Part shown: piece after piece, positions 24,701-37,640 of the stretch
How the letters are laid out: the number at the start of each line of letters is the position of its first letter
Position numbering within the stretch: the first letter of the stretch is position 1
Assembly (NCBI GenBank): GCA_025738555.1
Contig: JAOVFP010000017.1
Location: 1,426,001-1,490,000 of the forward strand
Length of the DNA stretch: 64,000 nucleotides
Reading direction: 5' to 3'
Origin: Cyathus striatus
Lineage: Eukaryota > Basidiomycota > Agaricomycetes > Agaricales > Nidulariaceae
Notes under the pieces: generated by a model
The model's database searches: none
What the model saw: the letters and a program-made list of their open reading frames with translations, nothing else
Told to the model about the DNA's origin: nothing
Made by a program: the position numbers and the translations under genes

Positions 24701-27700
24701 ATCAAGGCCAATGCTAATTTGATAGTTTCCGTGACCATTTTCGTGCCCTATAAGCTTAACATTAAACGATCACAACCACAAGTTGTAATAGCTACCTGAG
24801 TCTTTTTCTGTTTTAATTGATCTACTGATTTCCTTTAAAACTGGAATGAGAGACTCCATTGCTATTTTGCGAGAACCTGTAGATATGTATCCTTGCAGAT
24901 AAAATCGTAATGCATATCATATTACACGTACTGTTATGGAACAAGGACCTTAATAAAGCAAGCCAACGAAACCAAGTTATATCACCCAACAGTTCCATCG
25001 AGAGATTATTGGAGGGCGGGGTAATCATTTCGATGATGCCAGCTAAATATCGGTGATTTAAAATAAAATAAGGCAAATCTTAGAAATCATACATACGATT
25101 CCTTGATATTAAAACGTTCAGTAATGTCAAGGCCTTCAAGTCAATGCTAATCTCATCATCTCCACGATTAGTTATTCTGTCGATTAATTTAAGGATACTG
25201 GAATTGTCGATATCTAAAATTGATGTGAACAATTAAAAGGTCATAAAGGAGAAATAGGTATACCTGTCTGGGGAAGATACTCTACGATTTTACTCCATCC
25301 AATATCTAAAAGATCTGACTTTTCAGAATTTATTGCCTCTTTAAATGCTATCTGAAATCTTCTTCGAATCATATCCATCTGTGATATAACTATAACCGAG
25401 CATTTAATATATGATGATGTATTATGCGTGTTCACCTACCATTTTTCTTCTTAAAGCTGTGTTCAAGGGCCTTCAGTGCTTTAAGACGAACACATTCATT
25501 CTGCTCGTTTGCTATACGGAAAAGCTCGAGTACAAAATCCGAATTTGCTACGAATGCCGAAAACTCAATTATACGGTATTGAGCTAATACTGACAATGAT
25601 TTCCAATGGGGATTTTTCAGGTTGTCCAATAAATACTCGCTGAGGGTTTTCTCAATGGCACTTCTCCACTTGTCTGAGTCGTGAGGTATTAATATCATGT
25701 GACAATATCGTAAAACGACATACCTTGATCGTTTCCTACAGGCATTGCATTGGCCATCCGTTCTACATGATTACTGTATAGGCGATAAACGAGAATGGAT
25801 GTTTCATCGATATCGTGATTTTCATTCCTTCCGCAGAACAAATTCCGGAGCCATACATAAGCACAAGTGCAGAGTTCTTGTTCAGAGTACTTTCTAAATT
25901 CGAAAGCAGGTTCGATGATAAACCGATTAATCCACTTGGTAGCATCATCATTAAGGAATTGAACTAATATTTCAGTTAGTTGGATGTAACTCTGATAAGG
26001 ACATAAGGTCATGGGCGAACATTTGGCTAGGAAACTTAGAACCCTGTCCAGAATCATAAATTTGAATTTCCGATTGAGTGAGGGGACGTAATATTTTAAT
26101 ATAATCCCGTTTAACTTGACAGAAAATTGAGTTTTTAATTGGTCTAGACATCTACGAATGAGAATCCTTTGTTTTCTAAAGAATAAATTAATCGCACCAT
26201 TCTTCCCATTCTGCATTATAAGATCTAGCAAGCCCTTTCCACTCTCATGTATTTCTTCACTTATGTTTGTTACTGCTAATTCGATTACTCTGGCTAGCAC
26301 CGAAAAGTCACGAGCACTTATGAGACTGCAAAAGAAGTGTGTGTTTTCTAAAAAAAAAGTTAACATTTAAAAAAAAAACAAAAATGATTCTAACGATAAC
26401 ATACTTTCGTAGATTGCATAGAGTGAGCCTAAAGTAGTTGAAACAGATGTCCTACTAGGTATATGCTTCAGACATGTATTAACCGCCTCCATCGTACATT
26501 CATTTGTATGTTCGTTATCGAATTTGTATAGAGCAAGCAATAGGTTCAAGGCATTAGCCCTAACTTCCTGATCTACGTCTGATATGGCTTTCTCGGAAAC
26601 CACCCTGATACATTTAATCGACATATTTCGTGGATGAGCTATATACTATCAGTTGAAACATTACATCTAATAAATCCTAGAGCATCAATGCCTCACATAT
26701 TTGAAGTTCTGCGAGCGTTTTAATTCCATGGATGCGGAAAGCCTTTTCGCGATGAGAAATTAATGAGAATATTGAGTCTGGGCGAGTTTGGAGACCTGTG
26801 AAGTGTGATTCCTGGACATCATCTACATTTACTCCGTAACTGAGAAACCAACGATTATTTGCAAGCAACTTATATGTCTTACCTTGATCTGATCTAATAT
26901 CCATTATCATATTTTGACCTTCGGATTTTAAAATTTTCGCTGAGTAAATAAGACATGAATACATCTACTTTCACGAAAAATTAGTTTACGGACCGATAAT
27001 TTTGGATAGACAAGCAAGGTAAACGTATGCATGCTTTTTTTCATCAGCTGATGACGAGGGCCATTCAGTAAAATGCTGATTAAGGGAAGCTAAGAACAAG
27101 TCAGGTGAGTGCAGGCGAGGAAGGAAGTTACATCAAGGTACCTTTCGCTAGTGATAAAGACAGGATATGCGAGCTCATAATTTGCATATTTGGCTTTTCA
27201 TGAACAATCCCATTGCAAGCAGCGATAAGATATCGAAGACGATGACTAGAATCTATTTTTTGTAGCATGGTATCCCATGGTCGATCATCAACTTCTTCAT
27301 CAGCAAGATCGACACTATCTTTCGATGTCAGTAGCACCATGATGTGAGTACGAAGACAGAATGCTAATGGCCTGAAGTTTTCATGAAATGCGTCCCACCG
27401 GCACAGAGGTCCTCCTTCTTTGAGAGAATCAATGAGGTCTTTTTTTACAGCTTCAAAATCGTTCGGATCAAACTGAAGTACAAGATGCAATAAGCATTCC
27501 ATATAAGATGACAGCTCTTCAGGGTGTGCAACTTCTAAACCATAGTACGCTCCAGAAGCTCTGTAGGCTTTGAGCCGATTAAGGAGCAATTTGACGACTT
27601 CGGGGGTGCGAAAATGGTTCCTCCATTCCTTAAAATATTTTTTTGGCCATTGTCTATTGAGCTCCGCAATTGCCTCGTTTACGATGGACATATCTGACGA

Positions 27701-28636
27701 AAGGATCAGTTCTTTGAGCCAGATGTCCGCCAGTTCAACATCTGCAGGCTTCTTGTACTCCTTTCCCTTTGCTTTTTGCACTGGTTTTAGAAATTTGATA
27801 AATTCGGATAGTGGCGTTGAGAACGGAAATGATTCAGGTCGTAGTGCCGCCAAGAAGCTGAAGGATATGTAGACTACCAATCCAATACCAACAAAAGTAA
27901 AGGCCATAATTCCAAGCGAATGTTTAGTGTCATACGCTTGTCTTGCGAATCCAAAGACAAACACAATTGCAGCCATCTGAACGAGAAACGGAACCCACAA
28001 AATAACATTTTGCAAGCGATCTTGCTGCCTGTCCTGCGTCAGACGCCGAATCACATCATTTGCCGCTTGTTGATTGGACACGGGGATAAAATCAGTAATC
28101 CAAACTTTCGCCAAGACGCCCATAATCGCGCCAAATATCGTTGTAAGAAGACTGCAGAACCATAGGCCACTGACCACTACCTGAGGGGAAGGGTTCAAAT
28201 CTGCACAGATAAAGGAACCGACGACCCCAGCGAACAAACCGGCCTTTTATAAAGCGGGGTTTTTATAAATAATATCTCGGGGTGCTCAATACGAAATATT
28301 GCTTACAAATATTAAGGTAGTGTCCAACCAAGTTTTCCATCGCTTTGCACGCTCTTGAGCCAATCTTTCCGCGCTGTCGAGATAGAGCTTCCAAATATTG
28401 GCTTTCTCCTCGAAAATATTGAGATCTGGTTCCATTAAGACAGCGAAATGTTCCATGGTATGTAAGGCTCGTAAGGAGGGTGAATGATGCTTCAGAGAAT
28501 GGTGGTACTGTTCTGAATCGATGTAAATGGAAAAAGGAAGTTGTCGAAATAAGTGAGCTAATACCAATGACATGTCAACTTGAACAAAGAACGCCAAGCA
28601 CAACGTATAAGAAAGAACAGCCAAAACTGCGCTCAT
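21790..28636 (-). CDS. DUF6535 membrane-domain protein fused to long HEAT/ARM-type repeats, many exons
   Basis: One minus-strand gene of about 6.8 kb with roughly 20 introns of 45-65 nt. The N-terminal part is DUF6535: IWKLYLDSAERLAQERAKRW, then across a GT-AG intron TTLIFAGLFAGVVGSF, SGLWFCSLLTTIFGAIMGVL and two further hydrophobic segments (VPFLVQMAAIVFVFGF, GIMAFTFVGIGLVVYISFSF). That gives about four predicted membrane helices within 200 aa. The long remainder is alpha-helical repeat sequence with HEAT-like phrases (VRANALNLLLALY, VRLKALKALEH, VRMTAIASLVDIYE), ending TYTLRTTTTPELNLSKVF. DUF6535 is common in Agaricomycetes and its role is unknown. The helical solenoid suggests protein binding at a membrane. 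The start may be 28636 or, better placed before the domain, 28456. Frames look intact in the exons I read; exon limits at 22.1-23.4 kb are the least certain. Confidence 0.78.
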
Positions 28637-28639
28637 TAA

Positions 28640-30304
28640 GATAGAAGTTCAACACACCAGTTGATCTGTTTGACATTTTATCAAATCATGGTCATGAGAA
28701 GAGGCGTCTATGATAGAAGGCATCTATTTTCGTGTTGTTTCCTAAAAGAATCTACTAAGGGTTACAACTAAGATCAATAAAGATACCATCGCCTCATTCA
28801 CGGGCTTAGCGCTTAATACTAATAGCAGATGCATACCCTTCATTCAAACTGTTCAATACATTGCAAAGTCCACGGCCCAACTGTAACTCCTTGCCAGGAA
28901 TGAAAGAACTCGTGAGTCGTGATGCTAAAGATAAGTATGAGCACGGGAATTCTGAAGTGATAAATTAGGCATGACAGACCGTAAAGACAACATAAGTAGT
29001 TACCGATTGACAGATACAGAGAAATGAGAAGGAAAGCTTGTGCAAGAATAGAAAAGACTGGAAAATAAATACTGCCAACCGTACCTTATTGGGGTGCGTG
29101 CGTGCGTGCGTTGTGCGGTAAATAGTGGCGCATTGGGAAAGATGCCCATTGCCCATCAAGCGCCAAGCGTCACATGTGGCGCTTGGCTGAGCTCTGAGCG
29201 CTGAACATTGTTTCTTTTCCTCTTTCATCTTCGTCACTTCCCTTCCTTCCTCCGTCTTCCTTTTTCTTCGCGTACTAACCCCACTCCAACAGTTAACCAT
29301 GCCCTTTCGCATGCACTGCACAGAACCACACACACCACAGGATTTTCGAGTACCAAGCAGACCTCGCATACGTGACAGTACTCAAAGGAGGGGCTAAGTG
29401 CTGAGTTTAGTGGTTGATCTTCGATATCGATATGAATATAACTGTGATTAAGATGCTACATGTACTGGTAGGACAACGGTTAAAAAGTGTGCACGGAGCA
29501 AGGAATGCAATCAAATCTAAAATTCTTTCCCCTATTTTCCCCTCCACCCTTCGCTATGGTGCCTTACCCCTCCTCCTTATCCATCTTCTCTCCCCCTCCT
29601 CGAACACAGACACTAACTTCTGCTCCACTCCAGCCAACATATGCCACCCTCAGGCTGCTGTTCTGGAATGTTGATGTTATGCATGGTGTAAATTTAGTGT
29701 GCGAAGTCCGACTTGGAGCATCTTGTGAATTCTATTCCATCTATGAGATAGGAGGCGCACATCCGTAGCACTGGTGTATGCAGGGAGTGAATGATAAGCT
29801 CTTCAGAACACATATACAAATGCTACAGCCCGGCACAGACGCACCTCACCCTTTTTTCTCCTGGACCGTCCTATCCCCTTCTTCCCTCCTTCCCGTCTCG
29901 TCACCTCCTTATCGATAACTCAGCTCTTCAAAATCTCTCTAACCCCTTTAAACTTCTTTTATTTACGGCGCTAATGCAGCATCTTTAGGTCAAGTATCAA
30001 GCCATCATTCAAAATGTGATCCAATAGCAGCTCCGAGGGAGGGAGGACTGTATCTCCGACTGAAGTGTTGTACCGTGTAAGTATTTATCCTCCTTTGTTT
30101 CATCGATTTTATTAAACCTAATTATCTTTTTATGCCCTTAGTAGTAACGTGCACCTTTCCCTCTGCTCCCGAATGTTCTGCGTTGACTAAACGGATACTG
30201 CGCTGGGAGAGAAAAGGACGTTAATTCTCCCCTTCCTCTCCAATGTTCTTTAATGTGAAACAGCTTCAAAAGCACATAATCCTTGTTTAATCTAGGTCCT
30301 TGAG
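28640..30304. other. Intergenic; repeat fragments
   Basis: No protein is supported. At 29219-29292 a C/T tract ends in GCGTACTAACCCCACTCCAACAG, with an excellent branch-point-like and acceptor-like match but no recognised exon beyond it. The rest shows short frames only. Confidence 0.35.
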
Positions 30305-31880
30305 TAGAAGACTATCATAGAGTACATGGGAAGTAAATCACGTGGTTTATCAACAACCTGAATCAGCTCGGCCCCATCCGATTGTACTTGTTATGCTGGC
30401 ACTGCCATCGCTGGCAGTTCGCCTTCTCGTTGCCCTCAATCGTCTCGAAAACTCATGGAAATCGACTCTATCGAACGGTCCGGCTGATTCGCTGCCGTAT
30501 GTCACTATGAGCCGCAGGATACATGCCCTAATCATTGAAACTTTCTGGCGTTTCTCTTAACTGCCATCCGTCCCAGGGCCATGTTCTGTGTCTCTTTCGA
30601 CAGATGTATTACACAGTGATACTTACGGGAAAAGGCCTCAGTTTCGTCAGTGTATATCCTCCCCGCTCTCTTCCACAAGTGAACTTGACGTTGGTGTATG
30701 ATATTGATGATGGGTGGTAGGTATCATGTACGCGGTAAAAGTACCCTTTGGGGATTAGGTCACTGGGGAATTAGGATCGTGGAATGATGGTACGTCCTTT
30801 TCGTCCTCTTCCTCTTCCTCTTCCTTCTCCTTCCCCCTTTCCCCCTTCCTTCGTTCCTCCCTTCTCTCACCTCCTCCCTTCTCTCACCTACTCCCTTCTC
30901 TCACCTACTACCTTCTCTCACCTACTACCATATTCCCTCCACTGCACTGCACTCCCCGACATCTTTAACCATCTTCTTTTCGCTCACTTACAACCCCCGT
31001 TCACTTTCCCTACCTCTTCATTATTCACATCCTCCCTTTCTCTCCCCTCCACTCTCGTATCGAGATTTCGCCTTCTATTCCACAACGCCTCCCATTTACT
31101 CACACACCCAACAGTGCTGTCAGCTTGCTTTCGAGCGATGCATGACAGGTACGTTACGTCTTCTCCTTCAAGCTATTCCGCAACGCCTCCCATATGCTTA
31201 CGCGCCCAACAGCTATATCAATCTGCCTCCAGTTTTACCAACCATATACTATATCCTGGATCCCGACATCTGCGTACTGATCGGGCTGAGGCCCAACCAA
31301 ACGCGTGGTGGTAACGCGGGTGCCACGGGGTCAAACCCTAGACGGGGGACGGGGAGAACGATGTATGACGGGTATGTTACCGGATACTCTTTATACCCAG
31401 ATCCCTAAAAGCTGGTTGTCATCCACTCTGTAGTAAATATTGTGTCTATGGGCCATATGGGCCATGTGCAACTCTTCTTCGTTTCAATGCCCATGTCAAT
31501 CCTCGTTCCACTACACATTCGTTTGCTTCGTTGTATTCCCCCTCTTCATGTACTTTTCCAAACTCTACCCCTTCCTCGTGCCCTTCTCCTTCTCATGCCC
31601 TTCCTTCCTCCTTTCCTTCCTCTTTTAGTCCACCTTCCCACTTACGACTTCGACTTTCACTTCAATATGTGAACTTCATCTCCCCGTTCTATCCTCGATG
31701 TTCGTCTTCCCCCCGCCATCCTTTCCTCCGCTTTCGGTCCTGGTGCATATTTCGATAAATGAACTAACCTCTCTCTTGACAGGCACTGCGTATCTCCACC
31801 TTTACCAGCCCTCCTCCACATCTTATCGCTGTACAGGATATCAAGGCCTCTGTTTACACTGTAATAAGAGCTGTAGCTGA
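30305..31880 (+). repeat. Pyrimidine-rich dispersed repeat, copy B
   Basis: About 1.57 kb resembles 43.74-45.35 kb block by block: the 30310-30580 stretch matches 43900-44130 (shared CTTTCTGGCGTTTC-like and TACTTGTTACGCTG-like strings); GATACTTACGGGAAAAGGCC matches GATACGTACGGGAAGGGGCC; then a long C/T tract, CGCGCCCAACAG, a block ending G-GTATGTTAC, a second C/T tract, and GATGAACTAACCTCTC with CTGTACAGGATATC. Conserved blocks are bounded by acceptor-like CCCAACAG and donor-like GGTATGTTAC, and the C/T tracts between them behave like introns. A 120 bp segment at 31382-31505 also occurs at 38190-38310. No protein is evident. Confidence 0.6.
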
Positions 31881-32402
31881 TAGTGCTACTCTTAGACTGC
31901 AAGTACTTTATAAAAATAGACTACTACTTGATGTAATACTAATGCCTATTCTGAAATATAATACTTATGACCCAACAGTAGTCTTATAAGTTCAAGGGCG
32001 CTAATAATTCAAACAGGTATAGTATATTTCGAATAATAAATGGACTGCAGACTGATTTATCTCAGAGCGCTTAGGGCACTTCGCATACCTAATAAATCCG
32101 ATATCTTATCAATGCCAGTTTATTACGCTACCCTGTCTGTGGGGCACGGAGACATCACTAGCTGAACGGTTCTTGCTTTCCCCCTAGTTATCTTTGGGCT
32201 TATGTACCCTACGGCTATGCGAGGTGATCCAACTGTACAGTACATATGTTATCTATTTAGAGAAACTATCAAACACGTACAATTAACAATACTAAAAATA
32301 TAGCCTGTGTAGGCGGTATCACAGTAATAACCTATGTGCTATATCCCAAATGATACGCACCACGCGTTAACGCGCACAATTATACACGGTGCGTATCGGG
32401 TA
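31881..32402. other. Spacer left of the Mutator-like element, with a hairpin
   Basis: There is no gene. At 32352-32396 GATACGCACC and GGTGCGTATC face each other around a perfect 12 bp palindrome, CGCGTTAACGCG (32363-32374). The structure ends only a few bases before the candidate transposon end. Confidence 0.5.
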
Positions 32403-32588
32403 GGAACGAAAACTGACACCATACACCAACGTGCGGATACAAAAAGTGTCGGAAGAATGAATAGCCGACTCAAAATTTACACCTTGCAGCAATTCAGAAG
32501 GAAAAATAAAGGTAATTCGTTAATTATGTAAGTGAGACTTAACATATGACAAATATGCAGAAAAAAAATACAAAAATGAAGCAGCAAA

Positions 32589-32779
32589 ATGTCGCACAAC
32601 TTCACCTCAACACCATACTCCTCCAACCCCCTCAAAACCCGCTCAGATGTAACCTTATTCCTCACAGGCCTCCTCGACGCTCTCGCACCACGCACTTCCC
32701 CAGGCGGCGCACAGATCCACCTAGGGTAGGGCACACAGCAATGCACTACGACGACATCGCAGCCCAACTCGAAGGGTAG
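32589..32779 (+). pseudogene. DUF2264 gene fragment (5' part)
   Basis: From an ATG the frame reads [34 protein letters not shown], then after a one-base shift GHTAMHYDDIAAQLEG and a stop. This is the conserved N-terminal start of DUF2264 proteins, whose intact versions run several hundred residues further. Here the match stops abruptly at about 32779 and phosphatase sequence begins within about 20 bp. It is therefore a truncated copy, most simply explained by capture into the surrounding transposon. It is CpG-rich and distinct from the transposase side of the element. Confidence 0.68.
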
Positions 32780-32794
32780 GACTGCACTTATGTC

Positions 32795-33275
32795 GCTCGC
32801 ATGGTGGACTCCGCGTACGCACCTCCCCTCTTCATTGCAACCTCATCTCATCCTCCCTAGCCTTCACTTCACAGCAGGCTTCTTTGGGGTCCAAACCTAC
32901 CAACAAGACTACCACCAACTCATCATGATAGAGTCGCAAGGATTCAACAACTCTCTCGACCCTAGTAGCATGTGTCCCAATGCAAACAACAATATCAACA
33001 CATTCAGTACCACACAGGGGAATAAATGGGCTGATATTTACCTTCAGCCGACTTTGAAGTGTCTGCAGCCTTTCGTGGAAGGGTTGGATCTTGAGGTTGC
33101 TGATTTGATTGCGATGCAGCAGTTATGCGCTTACGAGGTATGTATGTGTTGACTATTGACTTTGCTCTACTACTTACTCGTATGTGCCATCAGACTGTCG
33201 CTCTTGGCTACTCTGTGTTTTGTGAAATATTCACGGAAGAGGAATGGAAAGGCTTCGAATACTACCTTGTGTACA
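32795..33275 (+). pseudogene. Histidine acid phosphatase fragment with retained introns
   Basis: Three exon pieces are recognisable: RMVDSA (to 32814), then LHFTAGFFGVQTYQQDYHQL and SSMCPNANN and LQPFVEGLDLEVADL and QQLCAYE (32861-33137), then TVALGYSVFCEIFTEEEW with KGFEYY (33194 to about 33275). GT-AG introns at 32815-32860 and 33138-33193 restore frame. This is the middle of a branch-2 histidine acid phosphatase (phytase-like). The catalytic RHGxRxP start and the HD end are both missing, so it cannot be active. Retained introns show a DNA-level copy and rule out a cDNA. The match ends in AT-rich sequence before the transposase gene begins on the other strand. Confidence 0.78.
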
Positions 33276-33353
33276 ATAAAGTTAAATATATTTTTGGCTG
33301 ATGTAATGAGCTTGTATTACAAGTTGCTCGACTACAATACAAAAGGTAAGGGC

Positions 33354-36300
33354 CTAGAATACATCAGGCAAAGGGCTACCAAAGCATTCAAGAAACCCAT
33401 CCAAGACGGCATCAGATAATGCCTGGTCACGTTCAGCAATGAACTCGAATTCACGATAGTGAGGAACAACTGAAGTTTGAACCACCGAAGTCTCCACCAG
33501 CACAGCGTGAGAGTCTGGTGGAGATGCTGGTGTAGGATAGGGTGCAGGTGTACCTGTGCAGTATGGTGTCATTGTCCCAAAATGAAAGTCAGCGCGTGAG
33601 TATGGTGAAGAAGCAGTGCGTGAAGTTTCTGTTTCTGCACGACGTGGCACAGTGCGAGGGGCTGGTTGAGACACTAGTGTGGGATAGAGTACTGGTGTGC
33701 CAACATGAGAGTCAGCACATGAGTATGCAGGTGTGGGGTAGGGTGCCGGTGTCTCAGCGCGTGACAACGAGTCCGGGAGACTGAGTGCTGGAGCGCGAGG
33801 GGCTGGTTGAGATGGATCAGTGCGAAGGGGTACTGGTGTGCCAGTATGAGAGTCAGCGCATGAGTATGCAGGTGTGGGGTAGGGTGCCGGTGTCCCAGCG
33901 CGATGGGTTGGCTGAGATGGATGGGGTGCCAGTGTGGGTTGAGAGACATACTATGTCTCTCAACCTGTACGGTGCCATCGTCCCAGCACAAGAGTCAGCA
34001 TGTGAGTGTAGTGGAGATGCAGTGCATGAAGTTTCAGTTTCTGCATGATGTGGCACAGCGCAAGAGGTAACTGCTGGAGCATGAGGGGCTGTGGGTTCTG
34101 GGACTGTTGGAGAGCATGAAGAAGACTCTGTAGGGTGCCGATGTCTGTCAGCTGTAATGAAGGGATTGGGGTGCGAAACAGGCTCACCAATATGATAAGG
34201 GGCAGCTGATGCCCTAGCTTGTTTGAGATGAGATTTATGAGGCTCAACTCTGCCAGTTGAGTTTCCGTGCTTCGAAGTTATAGAGCTTTCACGATAAATA
34301 GCCTCAAGCTCTTTCTGACATTGAAGAGCCACCTTCTGTTGTTGAAGAGCCTCCTTTCGAGTACACTTTAAGCCATCGATCTCATCTCGAAGCTGGTCCA
34401 ATGTGTTCGACTTTTTAATCTTTGTGGTGGTGGTTGCATGACATTGAATGTTGCTACTCATACGTTGCTGGAGGCCATTGTTGTGGTTCGTTAGAATCCC
34501 ACTTTGTAGAGTACATTGGACCTCTTGCGACACACGTTGATCTACTATACGAGCTCTTCAAGTTGTCAATAATACAATGTATAAATAGTAAATTATAGTG
34601 GTATGCATGATTCAACTGCTTCCTTCAATGGAAGCCCTATCCTAGTCAGCTTATTGATCCAGCTGTGCTGGCCTTCGCCTGTGTTCATTGTAGCGGAGCA
34701 AATATCCCAGTCCTCAGGATAAATTTTTGATAGGCTCTTCACAATCGATGGAAGAATCCATTTATTGTGGAGTTTGTGTAACCACCATGCTAAACAAATG
34801 GTTAACTACGCTCTCTTGAATATAAATTGAACCATACCCTTAATCTTGTCAATACCAAGGCTGTCTACAAACTTCGTAAAGGAGTCAACTTCGGCTGCCT
34901 TCATGTATGGGAATGCTTGGAGGTGCCAAAAATCATCTGGTGAAACTAAGTTCCTAAAATCCAGAATAGCACTAAGGTGGTATATCAATAAGTACATAAT
35001 AATAAGATAAAAATTAAAACCCACCGCTGAACATGTGTATGACAAGCTCGAAGAACATAAGATAGAATCTCTTCTGGTGTAGTATTATCAGGGATGCCGC
35101 TGTACTGTGAGTTATTGGTAGAAATAATGGATTCACCAAACCCAATAGCTTGCGCAGCTTCAAGGTCAGTGTTCATACAAAGTAAGTTTCCCCCTGGAGT
35201 TAACCTTTTGAATCCCAGGGGCCTTCCAGTTACTCAATAAACAACATCTCGAAATTCATCGAAAAGACACTTGTAGAAGTAGTGGTCTTGCCCATTTGTA
35301 TATACCCAGCCAATAGTTATCGCTAACAGGAATTAGTAACTGAATATATATATATATATATGAACCAAAGTTCTTACCACGCTGAATCCCATCACAAAAA
35401 ATAACAATATCCCACTCATTATATCCTCGAACTCATTTAAATGTATGGTCAACTTCGAAAGAGATGGCATCATGAATAAGAGAAAGAAGGAAAGAATCAA
35501 ACATTATGATCATAATATAATCGTTGACATGATGGAAGCCATGTATGTAGTGCTGGGAGACAGGTAACTCCCTGCTATCCTTCAAATGCTGCAAATAGAC
35601 ACCTATGAAAAAGCGAGTGAGAAATTGATATGACAGGTGACAGGTATGAGGTACTGTTGAGGTCAAGACCCCCAGGAGACTCCTTGAGCTTTGCTTGCTG
35701 AATCATGTCCTTTTTTCTCCTTTTATCCATGAGTGCTGCATCATGGATTGCTGGAGTTTCCCCTTCTAATATAAGGGCGGTTGTTGGAGCTTTCATAATT
35801 AGATAACAATTAGATAGTATATACTTATGAACAATATATAGCTCACCATTGTCAATTGATTGCACAGTTGTGCCCCATGGTCCATGGGCTTTAATTAGCT
35901 GGTTATAAATACTTTTGCTCTCATGTGATAACTTAAAGTAGTTAGGCAATGGATGATTGTGAGCAACCTTCCTGTGTACCACAACAGCCTTACATATCTC
36001 ATCATTTAGGGGAATGTAAATTAGTCTGTATGAATCACATGAATGATGTCTAATTGGACTATGTACAGCATTTCCATTCACAATGTGTGGAAGTGGACAG
36101 AATTTTAGTTGTCCACCTATTGCTGATGAGATAACTGTTGAACAGGCCTTTGTGTCGTGGACATCAGAAGCCGTAACACTGACACTTCCATTGACAAATA
36201 GTGTTGAAAGAATATCTTCATTGATGTCTGCAGGAATAGACCTTGCATGATGATCTTTATCTCACCTAGTCCACTCACTGCAGCTGATGAAGTAGTGCTT

Positions 36301-37517
36301 TCCCTTTTTATCCTATGTAATTTATTAAGTAGATAGTATAAACAAAAAACAGACTCCATGTACTTCTTCTTTTAAGAGTTTCATAACCAGTGTTCCTGTG
36401 CACTTGATTTTTCCTAGGTCTGTATCTCAACTACATGCCCAGGATGACTTCATAGCATTAAACCATCTATTACTCACATGAGAAACTAATCTTCGAGAGA
36501 ATAAGTTAATAACAGAGGACTTACATGACCGTTTTAGTTACAATGGATCTCCCTTGGTCCCTGTTTGCTTGAATCTGAGTGCTGACAAGTGGTTTGTTCA
36601 CATTGGGGTCTAGTTCATATCGAGTAACCTTGAGAAGCCTAGGGTCCACTTGCTCACATGCCCAAATACCTTGACAGCTTAAGCATACCCGACAACAGGC
36701 GACAGGGTCAAAGCCAAGGACATTTCATATCTTCATTTTCGAATCACCCTTCCCATTAGGTCCATCAAATGAGTCCCTGTCCTAAATAGATACTTTTAGT
36801 TGCCATCAAGAACCATAAGAAACTCAGGATACATACCTTTCGTCTGATTAGCATATCAATAGGAATGAGGTTTCCATTCTCATCCCTTATATTGAACTTT
36901 GGATCACTCAAGTCCAAGACATAAGCAATGATAGCATTATGTGGGATTGGCCAGGCAGTGGGAATGCCCTTGACATACTGAACAGTGTCGACCTCAAGAG
37001 CTTTTGACAGCTTAATCTTGCCCACTTCAAAACTGGTAGTCTGAACATCATGGTCCAGCCAAGTGGTTGGAACAATTGACTGTGGCAAGTCAATATTCAT
37101 AGGATCTACTGATTCACTGTATTGTATTAGCACCTAATTAGAAATGAATCAACAAGCTCACTCACCTTCTTCATCACTGAGTTCATCTTCTGCCTCAGAA
37201 TCCATGTCCTCTATTTCAACAACTTCATGACCATCTTCTTGAATGATTCGTGTTCGAACTGTAACAGCTGGGGGGGAGGAACCACAGAGATCAATGGCAG
37301 CATCAGTAGCTTCGACCTTGAAATGACACATGAAATCAATTGGCTCACACTCATGCTTCACACATGTGATTGCATCAGCAGAGCCCAAGCCCAGATTGAT
37401 GTCATCGCATGCAGAGTGAGTTTGTGATAGCATGGCTAGAGATTTTGATGATGTAGTTAGCATGGTAGGTGATGAAAGCAGGGAAGTGTTGTTGTATTCA
37501 AAAATTTCAGGAGGCAA
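33354..37517 (-). pseudogene. Decayed Mutator-like transposase-type gene, many exons
   Basis: Minus-strand exons follow a large Agaricomycete family of transposase-like proteins. In order: an acidic N-terminus (MPPEIFEYNN to EDELSDEEGE); GKIKLSKALEVDTVQYVKGI; a Cys cluster CCRVCLSCQGIWACE; HYFISCSEWTR; VVVHRKVAHNHPLPNYF and HGPWGTTVQSIDN; the DDE-like start EVDHTFK with NEWDIVIF; EAAQAIGFGESII; ILDFRNLVSPDDFW; then a coiled-coil tail (GILTNHNNGLQQRMSSN, KCTRKEALQQQKVALQ). Three in-frame TGA codons at 36725-36727, 36262-36264 and 35433-35435 stand where Arg or another CGA codon is expected, as CpG deamination gives. A zinc/WRKY-like DNA-binding half plus DDE core fits MULE-type transposases. 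This is my family recollection, not a search result. Confidence 0.55.
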
Positions 37518-37640
37518 TGCTGTTTCTTATTATTTACAGCTCATTTATTTACTCACACATTTTATATTAAGAATTATTAAGTACAGTGGGAACTTTTCTA
37601 TGGTGTAGCTAAGATTGGTGTAAACATGGAACTGACACCA

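Noticed and set aside
30784..31760. Long open frames rich in Ser, Pro, Leu and Phe in C/T tracts (also at 7951-8631, 44195-44770, 61949-62572, 63306-63758)
   Set aside because: Several overlapping frames are open at once, the peptides are low complexity, and the tracts sit between conserved non-coding blocks. Composition alone explains them.
32589..33275. A functional phosphatase or DUF2264 gene
   Set aside because: The phosphatase lacks the catalytic RHG and HD ends and the DUF2264 part stops after about 60 residues; both are fragments.
35341..35362. Dinucleotide TA run as a regulatory site
   Set aside because: It is a simple repeat within an intron of the decayed transposase-like gene.
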